Source of the DNA: an uncultured Rikenellaceae bacterium
GTDB taxonomy: Bacteria; Bacteroidota; Bacteroidia; Bacteroidales; Rikenellaceae
Assembly: GCA_944414825.1 (NCBI GenBank)
Contig: CALYBN010000061.1
Coordinates: 1 to 49,706, forward strand
Direction: 5' to 3'
Length of the DNA: 49,706 bases
The notes below the pieces were generated by a model that saw only the letters and a list, made by a program, of their open reading frames with translations, was not told the DNA's origin and ran no database searches. Shown here piece by piece: positions 31,685 to 40,236 of the stretch. The position numbers and the translations under genes were made by a program. The stretch's first letter is position 1, and each line of letters starts with the position of its first letter.

Positions 31685-32890
31685 TTAGAGGTTGAGCCAT
31701 TGTTCGGGGTTGAGGTACTGCGGTTCGTTGCCGGAGCCCTCTTTCCAGATCTCGAAATGGAGGACGTTGTCGTCGCTGTTGTTGCTCGAGGCCAACTTCC
31801 CTACCCGCTGGTTGATAGCCACCTTGTCGCCCGTCTTGACGGATACCGTGGCCAGGTTGGTGTAGATCGTAAAGTAGTTGCCGTGACGTACCATGATGCA
31901 GTTGTTGAGCCCGGGCAGGGTGAAGATCCGTACCACGTTGCCCTCGAATACGCACAGCACTTCGGCTCCCTTGTCGGCGGCGATATTGACACCCTTGTTG
32001 TTGACCATCAACCCGCTCTGTGTCGGATGCGGGTGTACCCCGAAGTGGTCGATGATCACGCCGCCGCGTACCGGCAGCGGCAGTTTGCCCATATTCTGGT
32101 CGAAGCGGCCCGTCAGTTCAATATCGTATTGTGTTTCACTTGAGCTTCGTTTCGTGTTCTTCGACTTGCGAGCCTCCTCGGCGATGATCTTTTCCAGTTG
32201 CTTCTGGGCCTTCTCGATCTCGGCTCGCTTGGCCTGCAACTCTTTGGATATTTTGCTTTCCTTGGCTTTCAGTTGACGGACAGCACTGGCATATTGTGTC
32301 TCGTCGCGACCCAGAGCGGTCAGTTCTTTCGTACGGCTCGTACGGGTCTGGTCGAGTTCGGCACGTCGGGCGTCCAGTTGCTCCACCTCGGCGGTGATCT
32401 GTGTCGAGACAGCCTTGATCTCGGCGGCCTTCTCTTCCCGCATGCGATTGTAGCGTCGCATGAAGTCGATGCGCCGTGTGGCGTCGTTGAAATCCTTTGA
32501 GGCGAACAGGAAAAGCAGAAAGTCGTTCAGTTTATAGTTCTTGTAGGCAGCCCGGATCATCTCGGCATACTCCTTTTTGAGCTGCACCAGCGAACTGTTG
32601 AGGTCGGCGATGGTGTTGTTCCGGACGAGGATGTCGTTGCCGAGCAGATCCAGTTGCTGCTCCAGCGAACGCACGATGCTGCGTCGGCTGCTGATGCGGG
32701 CCTGGATCAGTTTCAACTGACTTTGGTTGACCTGTTGATCTTTACGCGTTTTATCGAGCAGGGCGGTATTGGTCCGGATGTCGGCCTCCGCTTTGCGGAT
32801 CTGTTCGCGAAGCGATTCGATGCTTTGACCTCTGGCCGCCGAGAAGGCCAGCAGTGTCAGCAAGAGCAGTGAACCGAGCGTTTTTTTCAT
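31685..32890 (-). CDS. EnvC-like murein hydrolase activator (coiled coil plus degenerate M23 domain)
   Basis: A 401-residue periplasmic protein. A signal peptide (LGSLLLLTLLAFSAARGQ) is followed by a long coiled coil (about 22-255, including LREQIRKAEADIRTNTALLD and VRNNTIADLNSSLVQLKKEY) and a C-terminal LytM/M23 domain (about 275-400). Zinc ligands appear lost: the usual H-x-G-x-D reads NKGVNIAA, and the HxH motif reads HFE in VLHFEIWKEG. It is therefore likely not a peptidase but an activator of an amidase, as EnvC is for AmiA/B during cell separation. Its start codon overlaps the stop of the TPR lipoprotein gene (ATGA), so the two are coupled, and ybeY follows after 15 bp. Confidence 0.92.
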   Translation of the reverse strand: MKKTLGSLLLLTLLAFSAARGQSIESLREQIRKAEADIRTNTALLDKTRKDQQVNQSQLKLIQARISSRRSIVRSLEQQLDLLGNDILVRNNTIADLNSSLVQLKKEYAEMIRAAYKNYKLNDFLLFLFASKDFNDATRRIDFMRRYNRMREEKAAEIKAVSTQITAEVEQLDARRAELDQTRTSRTKELTALGRDETQYASAVRQLKAKESKISKELQAKRAEIEKAQKQLEKIIAEEARKSKNTKRSSSETQYDIELTGRFDQNMGKLPLPVRGGVIIDHFGVHPHPTQSGLMVNNKGVNIAADKGAEVLCVFEGNVVRIFTLPGLNNCIMVRHGNYFTIYTNLATVSVKTGDKVAINQRVGKLASSNNSDDNVLHFEIWKEGSGNEPQYLNPEQWLNL

Positions 32891-34614
32891 TTGTTTTCCT
32901 GTTTTTTGAGCCGTTCAGCGATCTTCTCTGCATCATAACCAGCCTCCAGGGCTTTGCGCCAGTAGACCGTTGCCATGAAACCGTCATTCAGAGCGAAAAG
33001 AATATCGCCGTAGTGTACCAATAGTTCAGCGCTTGCGGAACTGTCGAGTGAGATGGCCTGCTGGATGACCTTTTTTGCCTCCTCATACCGCCCCAGTTTG
33101 TAGAGCACCCAGCCGTAGGTGTCCAGGTAGGTCGGGTTGCCCGAGGTCAGCTCCATGACCCGTTCAGCCATCTCCAACGCCTTATCCAGTTTCTCCTCCT
33201 CTTCACTCAGATAGTAAGCATAGTTGTTCAGGATCATCACGTTGTCGGGCCATAGGTGCAGAGCCTTTTCGTAGTAGGCATAACTTTGCCGTTTGGCTTG
33301 TTTCTGATGATACATATCGCCGAGCACGCCCAGCACCACCGAGCGTAGCGAGTCGCTGTCGGCATGTTTCAGTGCCTCGCGATAGGTCTCTTCGGCCTCC
33401 TTCTCCTTTTTCAGGTAGGTCAATGCTCCCCCTTTGCGCAGATAGAGTTCGGCGTTGTCGGGGAAGAGGTGCAGAGCCATGGTGGAGTATTTCTCCACCG
33501 AGTCGCTGCGTTGGAGGTAGGCCTCCATGTCGATAATGTTGTTGAAGGCCTCGATGTTGGAGGTAGTGTCGGTGAGATAGGTTTTGTAGATTTCCAGAGC
33601 CTGCTCCATCTCCCCATAGGCGATCAGGTTGGAGGCGTAGAGGTCGACTACCTCGTAGTTTTGCGGATATTTGATCATCAAGGTCGAGGCCAGCGTGCTG
33701 AGTTGAAAGTAGTTGTCGCGATAGAAATTGCGATTGCTGATAATATCCTCAAAGAAACGGACTTTATTTTCGACCGGGATGTCGTCGCTTTGGAACAACA
33801 GCCGGGCGGTGGCCAGAAAGTTCGTATTATCGCCCTTGCGTTTGTAGTAGTCGTTCATGGAGGCGATGATATCCGTTCCGTTCGGATTGAGGTCGAGTGC
33901 TTTGTCGTAGTTGACCATGGCCAGTGAATCGCGTTTCATCTGGGCGTAGAGTTCCGCCAGAACCAGGTAGTTTTCATATCGATAGGGGAAATCGCGGATC
34001 AGGGCCTGGCTTTCGGCTATGGCCTTGTCATACAGTTGTACGTTGATCAGCAATTGTCGTTTGTAGGCCGACAGTTCCTCCATGCGACCCAGTTTGTTTT
34101 CGGCCGAATCGAGTACGACGATCGCCGTGAAGGGTTGTTTGTTCTGTTCGTAGAGCATGGCCAGCAACCGGTAGTTGTCCGGATTGTGCGGTGCGATCTC
34201 CACCAGTTCCTCGTAGAGGTCGAGGGCCTTGCTGTACTCTTTGTTGAGAATCATCAGTTGCCCCAACTGGCCTTTGTACCACACGTTCGCTGTATCGATG
34301 GCATTGGCTTTCAGGCTGAACTCCAGGGCTTTGGCCGGATCGCGCTGCAGCAGGTTGTTGGCAGCCTCGTAATAGGAGGGGTCGTGCATCGAATCCACCT
34401 CGATGGCGCGGGCAAACAGACGGTCGGCCCGTTCCGGATCACCGTACAGCAGAGCACTTTTGATGCCTTCCGTGTAGTAGAACGTTGCTTCCAGCGGACC
34501 TTTGTAGCCGACATCGGCCGGTTGCAAAGAATCTTTGACCGGTCGCGAGAGAGTTCCGCAAGCGGCCATAGCCAGCATGACTGTCAGTATATAGATGATT
34601 CTCAGTTTGTTCAT
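32887..34614 (-). CDS. TPR-repeat lipoprotein
   Basis: A 575-residue envelope protein. The N-terminus (MNKLRIIYILTVMLAMAAC) is a lipoprotein signal with C19 as the lipid site; the ATG at 34614 is chosen for this reason over one at 34653. The rest is a chain of tetratricopeptide repeats, for example NVWYKGQLGQLMILNKEYSK, NPDNYRLLAMLYEQNKQPFT, then NPTYLDTYGWVLYKLGRYEE in the highly conserved C-terminal repeats. TPR arrays act as protein-binding scaffolds. Its 4-bp overlap with the EnvC-like gene suggests a shared role in cell-wall hydrolase control or outer-membrane assembly, but no partner is identified. Confidence 0.9.
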   Translation of the reverse strand: MNKLRIIYILTVMLAMAACGTLSRPVKDSLQPADVGYKGPLEATFYYTEGIKSALLYGDPERADRLFARAIEVDSMHDPSYYEAANNLLQRDPAKALEFSLKANAIDTANVWYKGQLGQLMILNKEYSKALDLYEELVEIAPHNPDNYRLLAMLYEQNKQPFTAIVVLDSAENKLGRMEELSAYKRQLLINVQLYDKAIAESQALIRDFPYRYENYLVLAELYAQMKRDSLAMVNYDKALDLNPNGTDIIASMNDYYKRKGDNTNFLATARLLFQSDDIPVENKVRFFEDIISNRNFYRDNYFQLSTLASTLMIKYPQNYEVVDLYASNLIAYGEMEQALEIYKTYLTDTTSNIEAFNNIIDMEAYLQRSDSVEKYSTMALHLFPDNAELYLRKGGALTYLKKEKEAEETYREALKHADSDSLRSVVLGVLGDMYHQKQAKRQSYAYYEKALHLWPDNVMILNNYAYYLSEEEEKLDKALEMAERVMELTSGNPTYLDTYGWVLYKLGRYEEAKKVIQQAISLDSSASAELLVHYGDILFALNDGFMATVYWRKALEAGYDAEKIAERLKKQENK

Positions 34615-34703
34615 ATTTTCAATGGAGCGATACCGCTGCTCGTCAGCGGGCAACAGGTGCGGATGCTGTCTGCTCCGGCGGGATGCGATCGCCCGATTCC
34701 TAG

Positions 34704-34735
34704 CAAAGATAATTGTTTAATATGAAACTACCAAA
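34704..34735 (-). promoter_or_regulatory. Promoter of the TPR-envC-ybeY cluster (TTTG-N20-TATCTTTG)
   Basis: On the minus strand TTTG (34735-34732) and TATCTTTG (34711-34704) are 20 bp apart, a perfect consensus match. Transcription would start near 34697, leaving a leader of about 83 nt. Confidence 0.8.
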
Positions 34736-34815
34736 GGGGCGCTTTTCGTATGCCGGGCTGTGGTTTTTCGTCTCTGATTTTGTATCTTGCAACGAAAACG
34801 AATATGTGGATTCCT

Positions 34816-36639
34816 ATGAAGAAGTTCGTGATATTTTTCGTCGTGGTGTGTGTGGCTCACTTTGCGGTTTCCGGGCAGGAGACACAGCCGTTGCTGACTA
34901 CTCCCGATTATAGCTGGTTTCCCGACAGTATTGTGCAGGGAAATGCCACAGTGAAGGCTCTGTCTTCCACTGAATTGGTCTCGGGTAATAAGACCTCGGC
35001 CTGGACGTGGAGCCTTTCACACGACCTGTCAGCCTATGCACACTATCAGGTGGGGCCGTTGCTCGAGGAGGCGCTCTACAATCTTTCACTGGAGGAGATG
35101 GCCCGTTGCTGTGAGGAAGGTTCTTCCGCAAGTCTGGTGCTTTGTGGAGGATCCCCGCAGTTGAATTATGCCTTTTGGTTGGCGGGTGCCGTGTTGATGC
35201 CGGAGAAGGCAGCACGCGGTTTGGCGGCTTGGGCCTCTGCACTTGAGAAACAGCCCCGGAATCTCGAGGCGGATACGCTGTGTCCGGTCTCCACCGACCG
35301 TATGATGTGGCCTGCCGTAGCGTGGGAGATCTATCTGGCGACGGGCGATAAGGCATGGCTGCGTGAGATCTATCCGACAGCGCAACGCTCCGTCGAGAGA
35401 GACCGGGAGAGGCTTTACGATCCGGCGATGAGGCTCTTGCGGGGCGGATCATCCATGACAGGGAGTGTACAGAACGACTATCCGGAATGGATGCAGCCGG
35501 CTGAGATCGGCCAAAGTTTCTCCCTGCTGACGAATGCGGTCCATTATCAGGCTTTGCGTTCGCTTGCCCGAATGGCCGGGCAGTTGGGAGAAAAGGAGGC
35601 CTCTGATCATTATGCCGGTCAGGCTAATGCTTTGCGCCGGGCCATCAATCAACGGTTCTGGATGCCGGAGAAGGGATACTACGGGCAGTATCTCTATGGT
35701 CGTCACGATCTGATGCTTTCGTCGCGGGCCGAAGCGCTGGGAGAGGCCTTGTGCGTGTTGTTCGACATTGCCGACCGGTCGATGCAGTCGCTCATCGTCG
35801 AACGGTTACCGGTGGTATCGTTCGGAGTACCTTGTATTTTTCCTAATATTCCGGGGGTAGAGTCGGATTATAACAACAGCATCTGGCCGATGATTCAGGC
35901 CTATTGGATGTTGGCCGGGGCCAAGACGGGCAACGACTGGAGCGTCATGCACAGCGTAGCCTCGATCTACCGCCCGGCGGCACTGGGGCTGGCTAATCCG
36001 GGGCGTTTTGTGGCCGAGGATGGCTCTTTCGATCGGCAGGACGCAGGGGGAAATGACATCGGAGGTATGTCGGCCAATCTGGCTGTGGTCTACCGGTTGC
36101 TGTTCGGTATGCGGTTCGAGCCGGACGGTTTGCAATTTGAACCTTTTGTCCCGGTGGGGATGGCGGGAGAACGGACGCTTTCCGGATTCCGCTATCGGAA
36201 TGCCCGGCTCGACATACGTCTTACGGGTTGCGGAGATCAGATTCGTCGTTTTTTGCTCGACGGTGTGCCCCAGAAGGAGGCTCTTCTGCCGGGAGATCTC
36301 TCCGGACGGCACGAGGTGGTGATTGAATTGGCGGATGTGCGATTGAGGCAGCATCGATTCAATTTTGTGGGAAACCGCTTTGCTCCGACGATGCCGAGAG
36401 CCCGTTTCGAGAACGGCATGCTCTCCTGGACGGAGTCGGTCGGAGCCGATTACTATATGATCTATCGCAATGGCCAGTGGTGGACCATCGTGCGCGGCGA
36501 ATTCCTCGGCATTCCGCTGCCGCCCGATGCGGAGGGGAAGTATCAGGTCGTGGGACAGACGGTCGACAAGGTGGAGTCGTTTGCCAGCGAACCGGTTACG
36601 GTACGTCCCTCAGAGGCTGTGGAGAAGGGTGAACGGTAG
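34816..36639 (+). CDS. Secreted (alpha/alpha)6-type glycoside hydrolase, family not assigned
   Basis: A 607-residue secreted protein with a signal peptide (MKKFVIFFVVVCVAHFAVSG). An in-frame ATG at 34804 is also possible. The central part (about 80-470) is an alpha/alpha toroid of the kind in GH63/GH37/GH15-like enzymes: STDRMMWPAVAWEIYLATGD, FSLLTNAVHYQALRSLARMA, RFWMPEKGYYGQYLYGRHD, SFGVPCIFPNIPGVESDYNN and SIWPMIQAYWMLAGAKTGND. Acidic residues in DYPEWMQPAEIGQS and ESDYNNSIWP are catalytic candidates. A beta-rich C-terminus follows, with a fibronectin-like end (SWTESVGADYYMIYRNGQWW). It may cleave an alpha-glycan in the periplasm. It stands alone, away from the mannosidase operon, with a weak TATCTTGC box upstream. 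Confidence 0.78.
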   Translation: MKKFVIFFVVVCVAHFAVSGQETQPLLTTPDYSWFPDSIVQGNATVKALSSTELVSGNKTSAWTWSLSHDLSAYAHYQVGPLLEEALYNLSLEEMARCCEEGSSASLVLCGGSPQLNYAFWLAGAVLMPEKAARGLAAWASALEKQPRNLEADTLCPVSTDRMMWPAVAWEIYLATGDKAWLREIYPTAQRSVERDRERLYDPAMRLLRGGSSMTGSVQNDYPEWMQPAEIGQSFSLLTNAVHYQALRSLARMAGQLGEKEASDHYAGQANALRRAINQRFWMPEKGYYGQYLYGRHDLMLSSRAEALGEALCVLFDIADRSMQSLIVERLPVVSFGVPCIFPNIPGVESDYNNSIWPMIQAYWMLAGAKTGNDWSVMHSVASIYRPAALGLANPGRFVAEDGSFDRQDAGGNDIGGMSANLAVVYRLLFGMRFEPDGLQFEPFVPVGMAGERTLSGFRYRNARLDIRLTGCGDQIRRFLLDGVPQKEALLPGDLSGRHEVVIELADVRLRQHRFNFVGNRFAPTMPRARFENGMLSWTESVGADYYMIYRNGQWWTIVRGEFLGIPLPPDAEGKYQVVGQTVDKVESFASEPVTVRPSEAVEKGER

Positions 36640-36760
36640 CACGTCAAGTCGGATTCAGTTCAGGGCTGCAAGGTGTACCTATGGCTTGTGTTATGGCCCC
36701 GCCCGAAGATGATCCGGTCGGCGATGGAGATCCCAGGTGGATTCCGTTTGCTCTTTTTGA

Positions 36761-36824
36761 GGTAAAACTATTCCGGGCAACCTTCCGTTAAAATAGGGAA
36801 AAGGTTGTCCGGAATAGTTTTACC
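36761..36824. terminator. Long bidirectional terminator
   Basis: Arms 36761-36784 and 36801-36824 are 24 bp each and complementary except for one G-T wobble, around a 16-nt loop. The stem ends in GGTAAAACTATTCC / GGAATAGTTTTACC, giving A and T runs within the arms. It separates the glycosidase gene from the convergent pheS gene. Confidence 0.75.
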
Positions 36825-36849
36825 CGTCAGTTGGGTTGTTCGTCTTGCT

Positions 36850-37875
36850 TTACAGCACCGAGTTGAACTGATCCAGGAATCGGACGTCGTTTTCGAAATA
36901 GAGACGCAGGTCGCGGACTCCGAATTTGAGCATCGCGATCCGTTCCACGCCCATGCCGAAGGCGAATCCGGTATATTTCTTGCTGTCGATATGGTTTGCT
37001 TCCAGCACGTTGGGGTCCACCATGCCGCACCCCATGATCTCGAGCCAGCCCGTACCCTTGCAGACGTTGCAACCCTTGCCACCGCACAGGTTGCACGATA
37101 CGTCCACCTCGGCCGACGGTTCGGTGAAGGGGAAGTAGGAGGGCCGCATACGGATGCGTGTCTGTTCGCCGAACATCTCCTTGGCGAAGTAGAGGATCGA
37201 TTGTTTCAGATCGGCGAACGAGACATTCTCGTCGACGTAGAGTCCCTCGACCTGATGGAAAATGCAGTGTGCCCGATAGGAGATCGCCTCGTTGCGGAAC
37301 ACGCGTCCCGGGCAGACTACACGGATCGGCGGTTTCTGGTGTTCCATCGTCCGCACCTGGATCGAACTGGTGTGCGTGCGGAGCAGGATGTCGGGGTTCT
37401 TTTCGATGAAGAAGGTGTCCTGCATGTCACGGGCTGGGTGCTCGGGCGGGAAATTCAGCGCCGAGAAGACGTGCCAGTCATCCTCGATCTCGGGACCTTC
37501 GGCCACCGTATAGCCCATGCGGGAGAAGATCTCCACGATCTGGTTGCGGACCAGCGAGATGGGATGGCGGCTGCCGATCTTGTCGTTCGAACCGGGTCGG
37601 GTCAGGTCCTCGGCGGCCTGCTCCGTCGCTGCCGGTTCTGCAGCGGCAGCGGTTTTCAAGTCGTTGATGCGTTGCTGGGCCAGGGTTTTCAGGCGGTTGA
37701 TCTGCTGCCCCAACTCCCGTTTCATCTCGGGGGCTACGGTTTTGAACTCTTCGAGGATTTGGTTCAGTTCGCCTTTCTTGCCGAGGAGGCGGATGCGGAA
37801 CTCCTCTATTTCTGCGGCGGCCTTGGGTTTGAACTCTTCGACGCGCCGGATCAGGTCGTTGATTTTTTCGATCAT
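36850..37875 (-). CDS. pheS: Phenylalanyl-tRNA synthetase, alpha subunit
   Basis: A 341-residue class II aminoacyl-tRNA synthetase subunit carrying the catalytic core. The coiled-coil arm (about 1-75: RRVEEFKPKAAAEIEEFRIR) is followed by RHPISLVRNQIVEIFSRMGY, EGPEIEDDWHVFSALNFPPE, HPARDMQDTFF, motif 2 (PGRVFRNEAISYRAHCIFHQ, then VEGLYVDENV), and the C-terminal EVDVSCNLCGGKGCNVCKGT, then GWLEIMGCGMV and motif 3 FAFGMGVERIAMLKFGVRDL. The Cys-rich CxxCxGxGCxxC insert near 265 could bind zinc. The partner pheT is not adjacent, common in Bacteroidetes. A TAACTTTG box lies at 37930-37923. Confidence 0.97.
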   Translation of the reverse strand: MIEKINDLIRRVEEFKPKAAAEIEEFRIRLLGKKGELNQILEEFKTVAPEMKRELGQQINRLKTLAQQRINDLKTAAAAEPAATEQAAEDLTRPGSNDKIGSRHPISLVRNQIVEIFSRMGYTVAEGPEIEDDWHVFSALNFPPEHPARDMQDTFFIEKNPDILLRTHTSSIQVRTMEHQKPPIRVVCPGRVFRNEAISYRAHCIFHQVEGLYVDENVSFADLKQSILYFAKEMFGEQTRIRMRPSYFPFTEPSAEVDVSCNLCGGKGCNVCKGTGWLEIMGCGMVDPNVLEANHIDSKKYTGFAFGMGVERIAMLKFGVRDLRLYFENDVRFLDQFNSVL

Positions 37876-37877
37876 TT

Positions 37878-37908
37878 TTTGATATTTATGGCTTTATACC
37901 TACTTTTA
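37878..37908 (+). promoter_or_regulatory. Promoter of the patatin-hydF pair (TTTG-N19-TACTTTTA)
   Basis: TTTG (37878-37881) and TACTTTTA (37901-37908) are 19 bp apart; only the last base departs from consensus. Transcription would start near 37915, about 40 nt before the ATG. Confidence 0.55.
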
Positions 37909-37953
37909 CCCGTGTTAACAGGCAAAGTTAAAAATAATTTACGGATGATCCAC

Positions 37954-40236
37954 ATGAAACGCTTATTAATGACGTTGTTTTTCCTGTTGCCACTGGCGGC
38001 GGGGGCTCAACGCGTGGGGTTGGTGCTGAGCGGTGGAGGGGCAAAGGGCCTTTACCATATTGGGGTCATCCGGGCCTTGGAGGAGAACAATATCCCGATT
38101 GATTATGTGTCCGGGACCTCTATGGGGTCGATCATCGGAGGGCTTTATGCCATCGGTTACACGCCGGAGGAGATGGCCAACGAGTTCCTTTCGGAGAAGA
38201 TCAAGTATTGGATCACAGGACGCATCGAGAAGGATCACCAGTACTATTTCAAGCAGATGCACCAGAGTGCCGCTATGCTGAACCTGCGTCTGAATTTCAA
38301 GAATAAGCGACATGTGGCACGCCTGCCGTCGAATCTGGTTTCAACCAGCCAGCTCGATATGGCTTTCATCGAGTATTTTTCGGCCGCTACGGTGGGATGT
38401 GGCGGCGATTTCGACCAGTTGTTTGTCCCGTTCCGCTGCGTGGCGTCGGATGCCATTGGGCGCCAGGCGGTTATTTACCGCAAGGGCGACTTGGGACGGG
38501 CGATTCGGACGTCGATGTCGATTCCGCTGCTGTTCAAACCGATCCGGACCGATTCCATGCTGTTGTATGATGGGGGGATCTTCAATAATTTCCCGTGGCA
38601 GGTGCTTTGCGACGACTTTGCTCCCGATGTGTTGATCGGCAGCAAGTGTGTCGAGGCGCATGACAATCCCGATGAGAACAGTTTCATGGATCAGGTCTTT
38701 TCGCTCACGATGATGCACACCGATTACGATCTGCCGCGTGAGAGCGATATCATGATCGATCGCATTTTTGACGATGTCTCGATGATGGATTTCGACAAGG
38801 CGGCTTATATCATTCAGAAGGGGTATGAGGATGCGATGGCGCAGATGGAGACGATCAAGAGCCGTATCTCGCGGCGGAGCGATCCGGCCGAATTGGCACG
38901 GCGTCGCGCTGCGTTCCGGGCGGATCTGCCGCCACTGCTGTTTGATCACTTTGAGTCGGAGGGGTTGACCCCCGATCAGCAGGAGTATGTGCGGAAGATG
39001 TTGAAACTACCCGAAGAGCGGCATGTCTTTTCGTTCGAGGAGTTTCGGTCGGAGTACCTCAAAGTGTTGGCCGAGGGGGAGATTGACGGAGAGTTCCCCG
39101 ATGTGCGTTACAATCCGGCCACGCAACGCTTTTCGATGCGGATGAAGATGACCACCAAACCCAGTTTCAAGTTGATGTTTGGCGGCAATATCTCCTCCAC
39201 GGCGTTGAACCAGGCCTATATCGGACTGGAATATAAGACAATCGGCCGTACGGCCAACAGCTATAATCTGGACGGATACCTCAGCCCGTTCTATACTTCC
39301 GTGGCCCTGGGCGGTCGCATGGACTTCTTCCTGCGCAAGCCCTTCTATTGGGAGTATGGGGCGATGGTCAACTACTATAATTATTTCCGTTCGAACTACG
39401 GGTTCCTCACCAAAGGACATGACCTCACCTACTCCAAATATCGGGATATCTATGCGACGGTAGCCGGCGGCTTTCCCGTCAGCCGCCACTCTGTGCTCAA
39501 CCTGCGACTCAACGTCGGGCAGGATGAGTATCGTTACTTTCAGAATACGGGTTACGAGGATTCCGATGTGATGGATCGTACGCGTTTTAATTTCTATGGC
39601 GTGAAACTCGAATTGGAACGTCAGAGCCTCAACTACCGTCTCTATCCTACACGAGGAGTCTACCAGTTGATGTCGTTGATCATGATCGACGGCCAGGAAC
39701 GTTTCTGGCCCGGAGCCAGCGGTCTCGACCTGGGGCAGACGCGTGACAAGGCTGATCGCTACTGGTTCGGGGCGCGTTTTGTACGGGAACACTACCTGCG
39801 TTTTCCGACTGCCAAATGGCTGACGTGCGGCTATCTGGTCGACTGTACACTGACCACTCATCCGTCGTTTTTCAATGATTATGCAACCAATATCTCTTCG
39901 CCCGCCTTCACTCCTACGCCTCATAGCAAGATTGTCTACATGAAGGAGTTCCGGAGCGGCTCCTATCTGGGACTGGGGCTGATGCCCTGCTTCCAGTTTT
40001 CGCCCAATTTCTATCTCAAGTGTAGCGGCTATGCGTTCATGCCGGAGAATTACAGCGGTCGGAAAGAGGGGATCAAACAGCGCCTGCGTTATATTTTTGA
40101 CGCGTCGGTAGTGTACCAGACCCTGATCGGGCCACTGAGTCTGTCGGTGTCGCAGTATGATGCCAACCGCCATAATTGGTTCCTTACCTTCAATTTCGGA
40201 TATGCCATCTTCAACAAAAAAGGACTCTTCTATTAA
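37954..40236 (+). CDS. Patatin-like phospholipase with C-terminal outer-membrane barrel
   Basis: A 760-residue secreted lipid acyl hydrolase. The signal peptide is MKRLLMTLFFLLPLAAGAQ. The patatin domain (about 20-320) has the oxyanion GGGAKG (27-32), nucleophile S56 in GTSMG and the Asp of the Ser-Asp dyad in DGG (206-208). The C-terminal half (about 380-760) is rich in alternating strands and ends in Phe-Tyr (GYAIFNKKGLFY), typical of a BamA/Omp85-like barrel as in PlpD-type patatins. An open frame extends upstream to 36805 but lies antisense to pheS and is not coding. The ATG at 37945 is an alternative start. Its last 35 bp overlap hydF. Confidence 0.93.
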   Translation: MKRLLMTLFFLLPLAAGAQRVGLVLSGGGAKGLYHIGVIRALEENNIPIDYVSGTSMGSIIGGLYAIGYTPEEMANEFLSEKIKYWITGRIEKDHQYYFKQMHQSAAMLNLRLNFKNKRHVARLPSNLVSTSQLDMAFIEYFSAATVGCGGDFDQLFVPFRCVASDAIGRQAVIYRKGDLGRAIRTSMSIPLLFKPIRTDSMLLYDGGIFNNFPWQVLCDDFAPDVLIGSKCVEAHDNPDENSFMDQVFSLTMMHTDYDLPRESDIMIDRIFDDVSMMDFDKAAYIIQKGYEDAMAQMETIKSRISRRSDPAELARRRAAFRADLPPLLFDHFESEGLTPDQQEYVRKMLKLPEERHVFSFEEFRSEYLKVLAEGEIDGEFPDVRYNPATQRFSMRMKMTTKPSFKLMFGGNISSTALNQAYIGLEYKTIGRTANSYNLDGYLSPFYTSVALGGRMDFFLRKPFYWEYGAMVNYYNYFRSNYGFLTKGHDLTYSKYRDIYATVAGGFPVSRHSVLNLRLNVGQDEYRYFQNTGYEDSDVMDRTRFNFYGVKLELERQSLNYRLYPTRGVYQLMSLIMIDGQERFWPGASGLDLGQTRDKADRYWFGARFVREHYLRFPTAKWLTCGYLVDCTLTTHPSFFNDYATNISSPAFTPTPHSKIVYMKEFRSGSYLGLGLMPCFQFSPNFYLKCSGYAFMPENYSGRKEGIKQRLRYIFDASVVYQTLIGPLSLSVSQYDANRHNWFLTFNFGYAIFNKKGLFY

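Noticed and set aside
36805-37953. A 1143-codon plus-strand frame that would fuse 380 residues to the patatin protein
   Set aside because: The extension lies antisense to pheS, which has clear synthetase motifs, and the patatin signal peptide begins at 37954.
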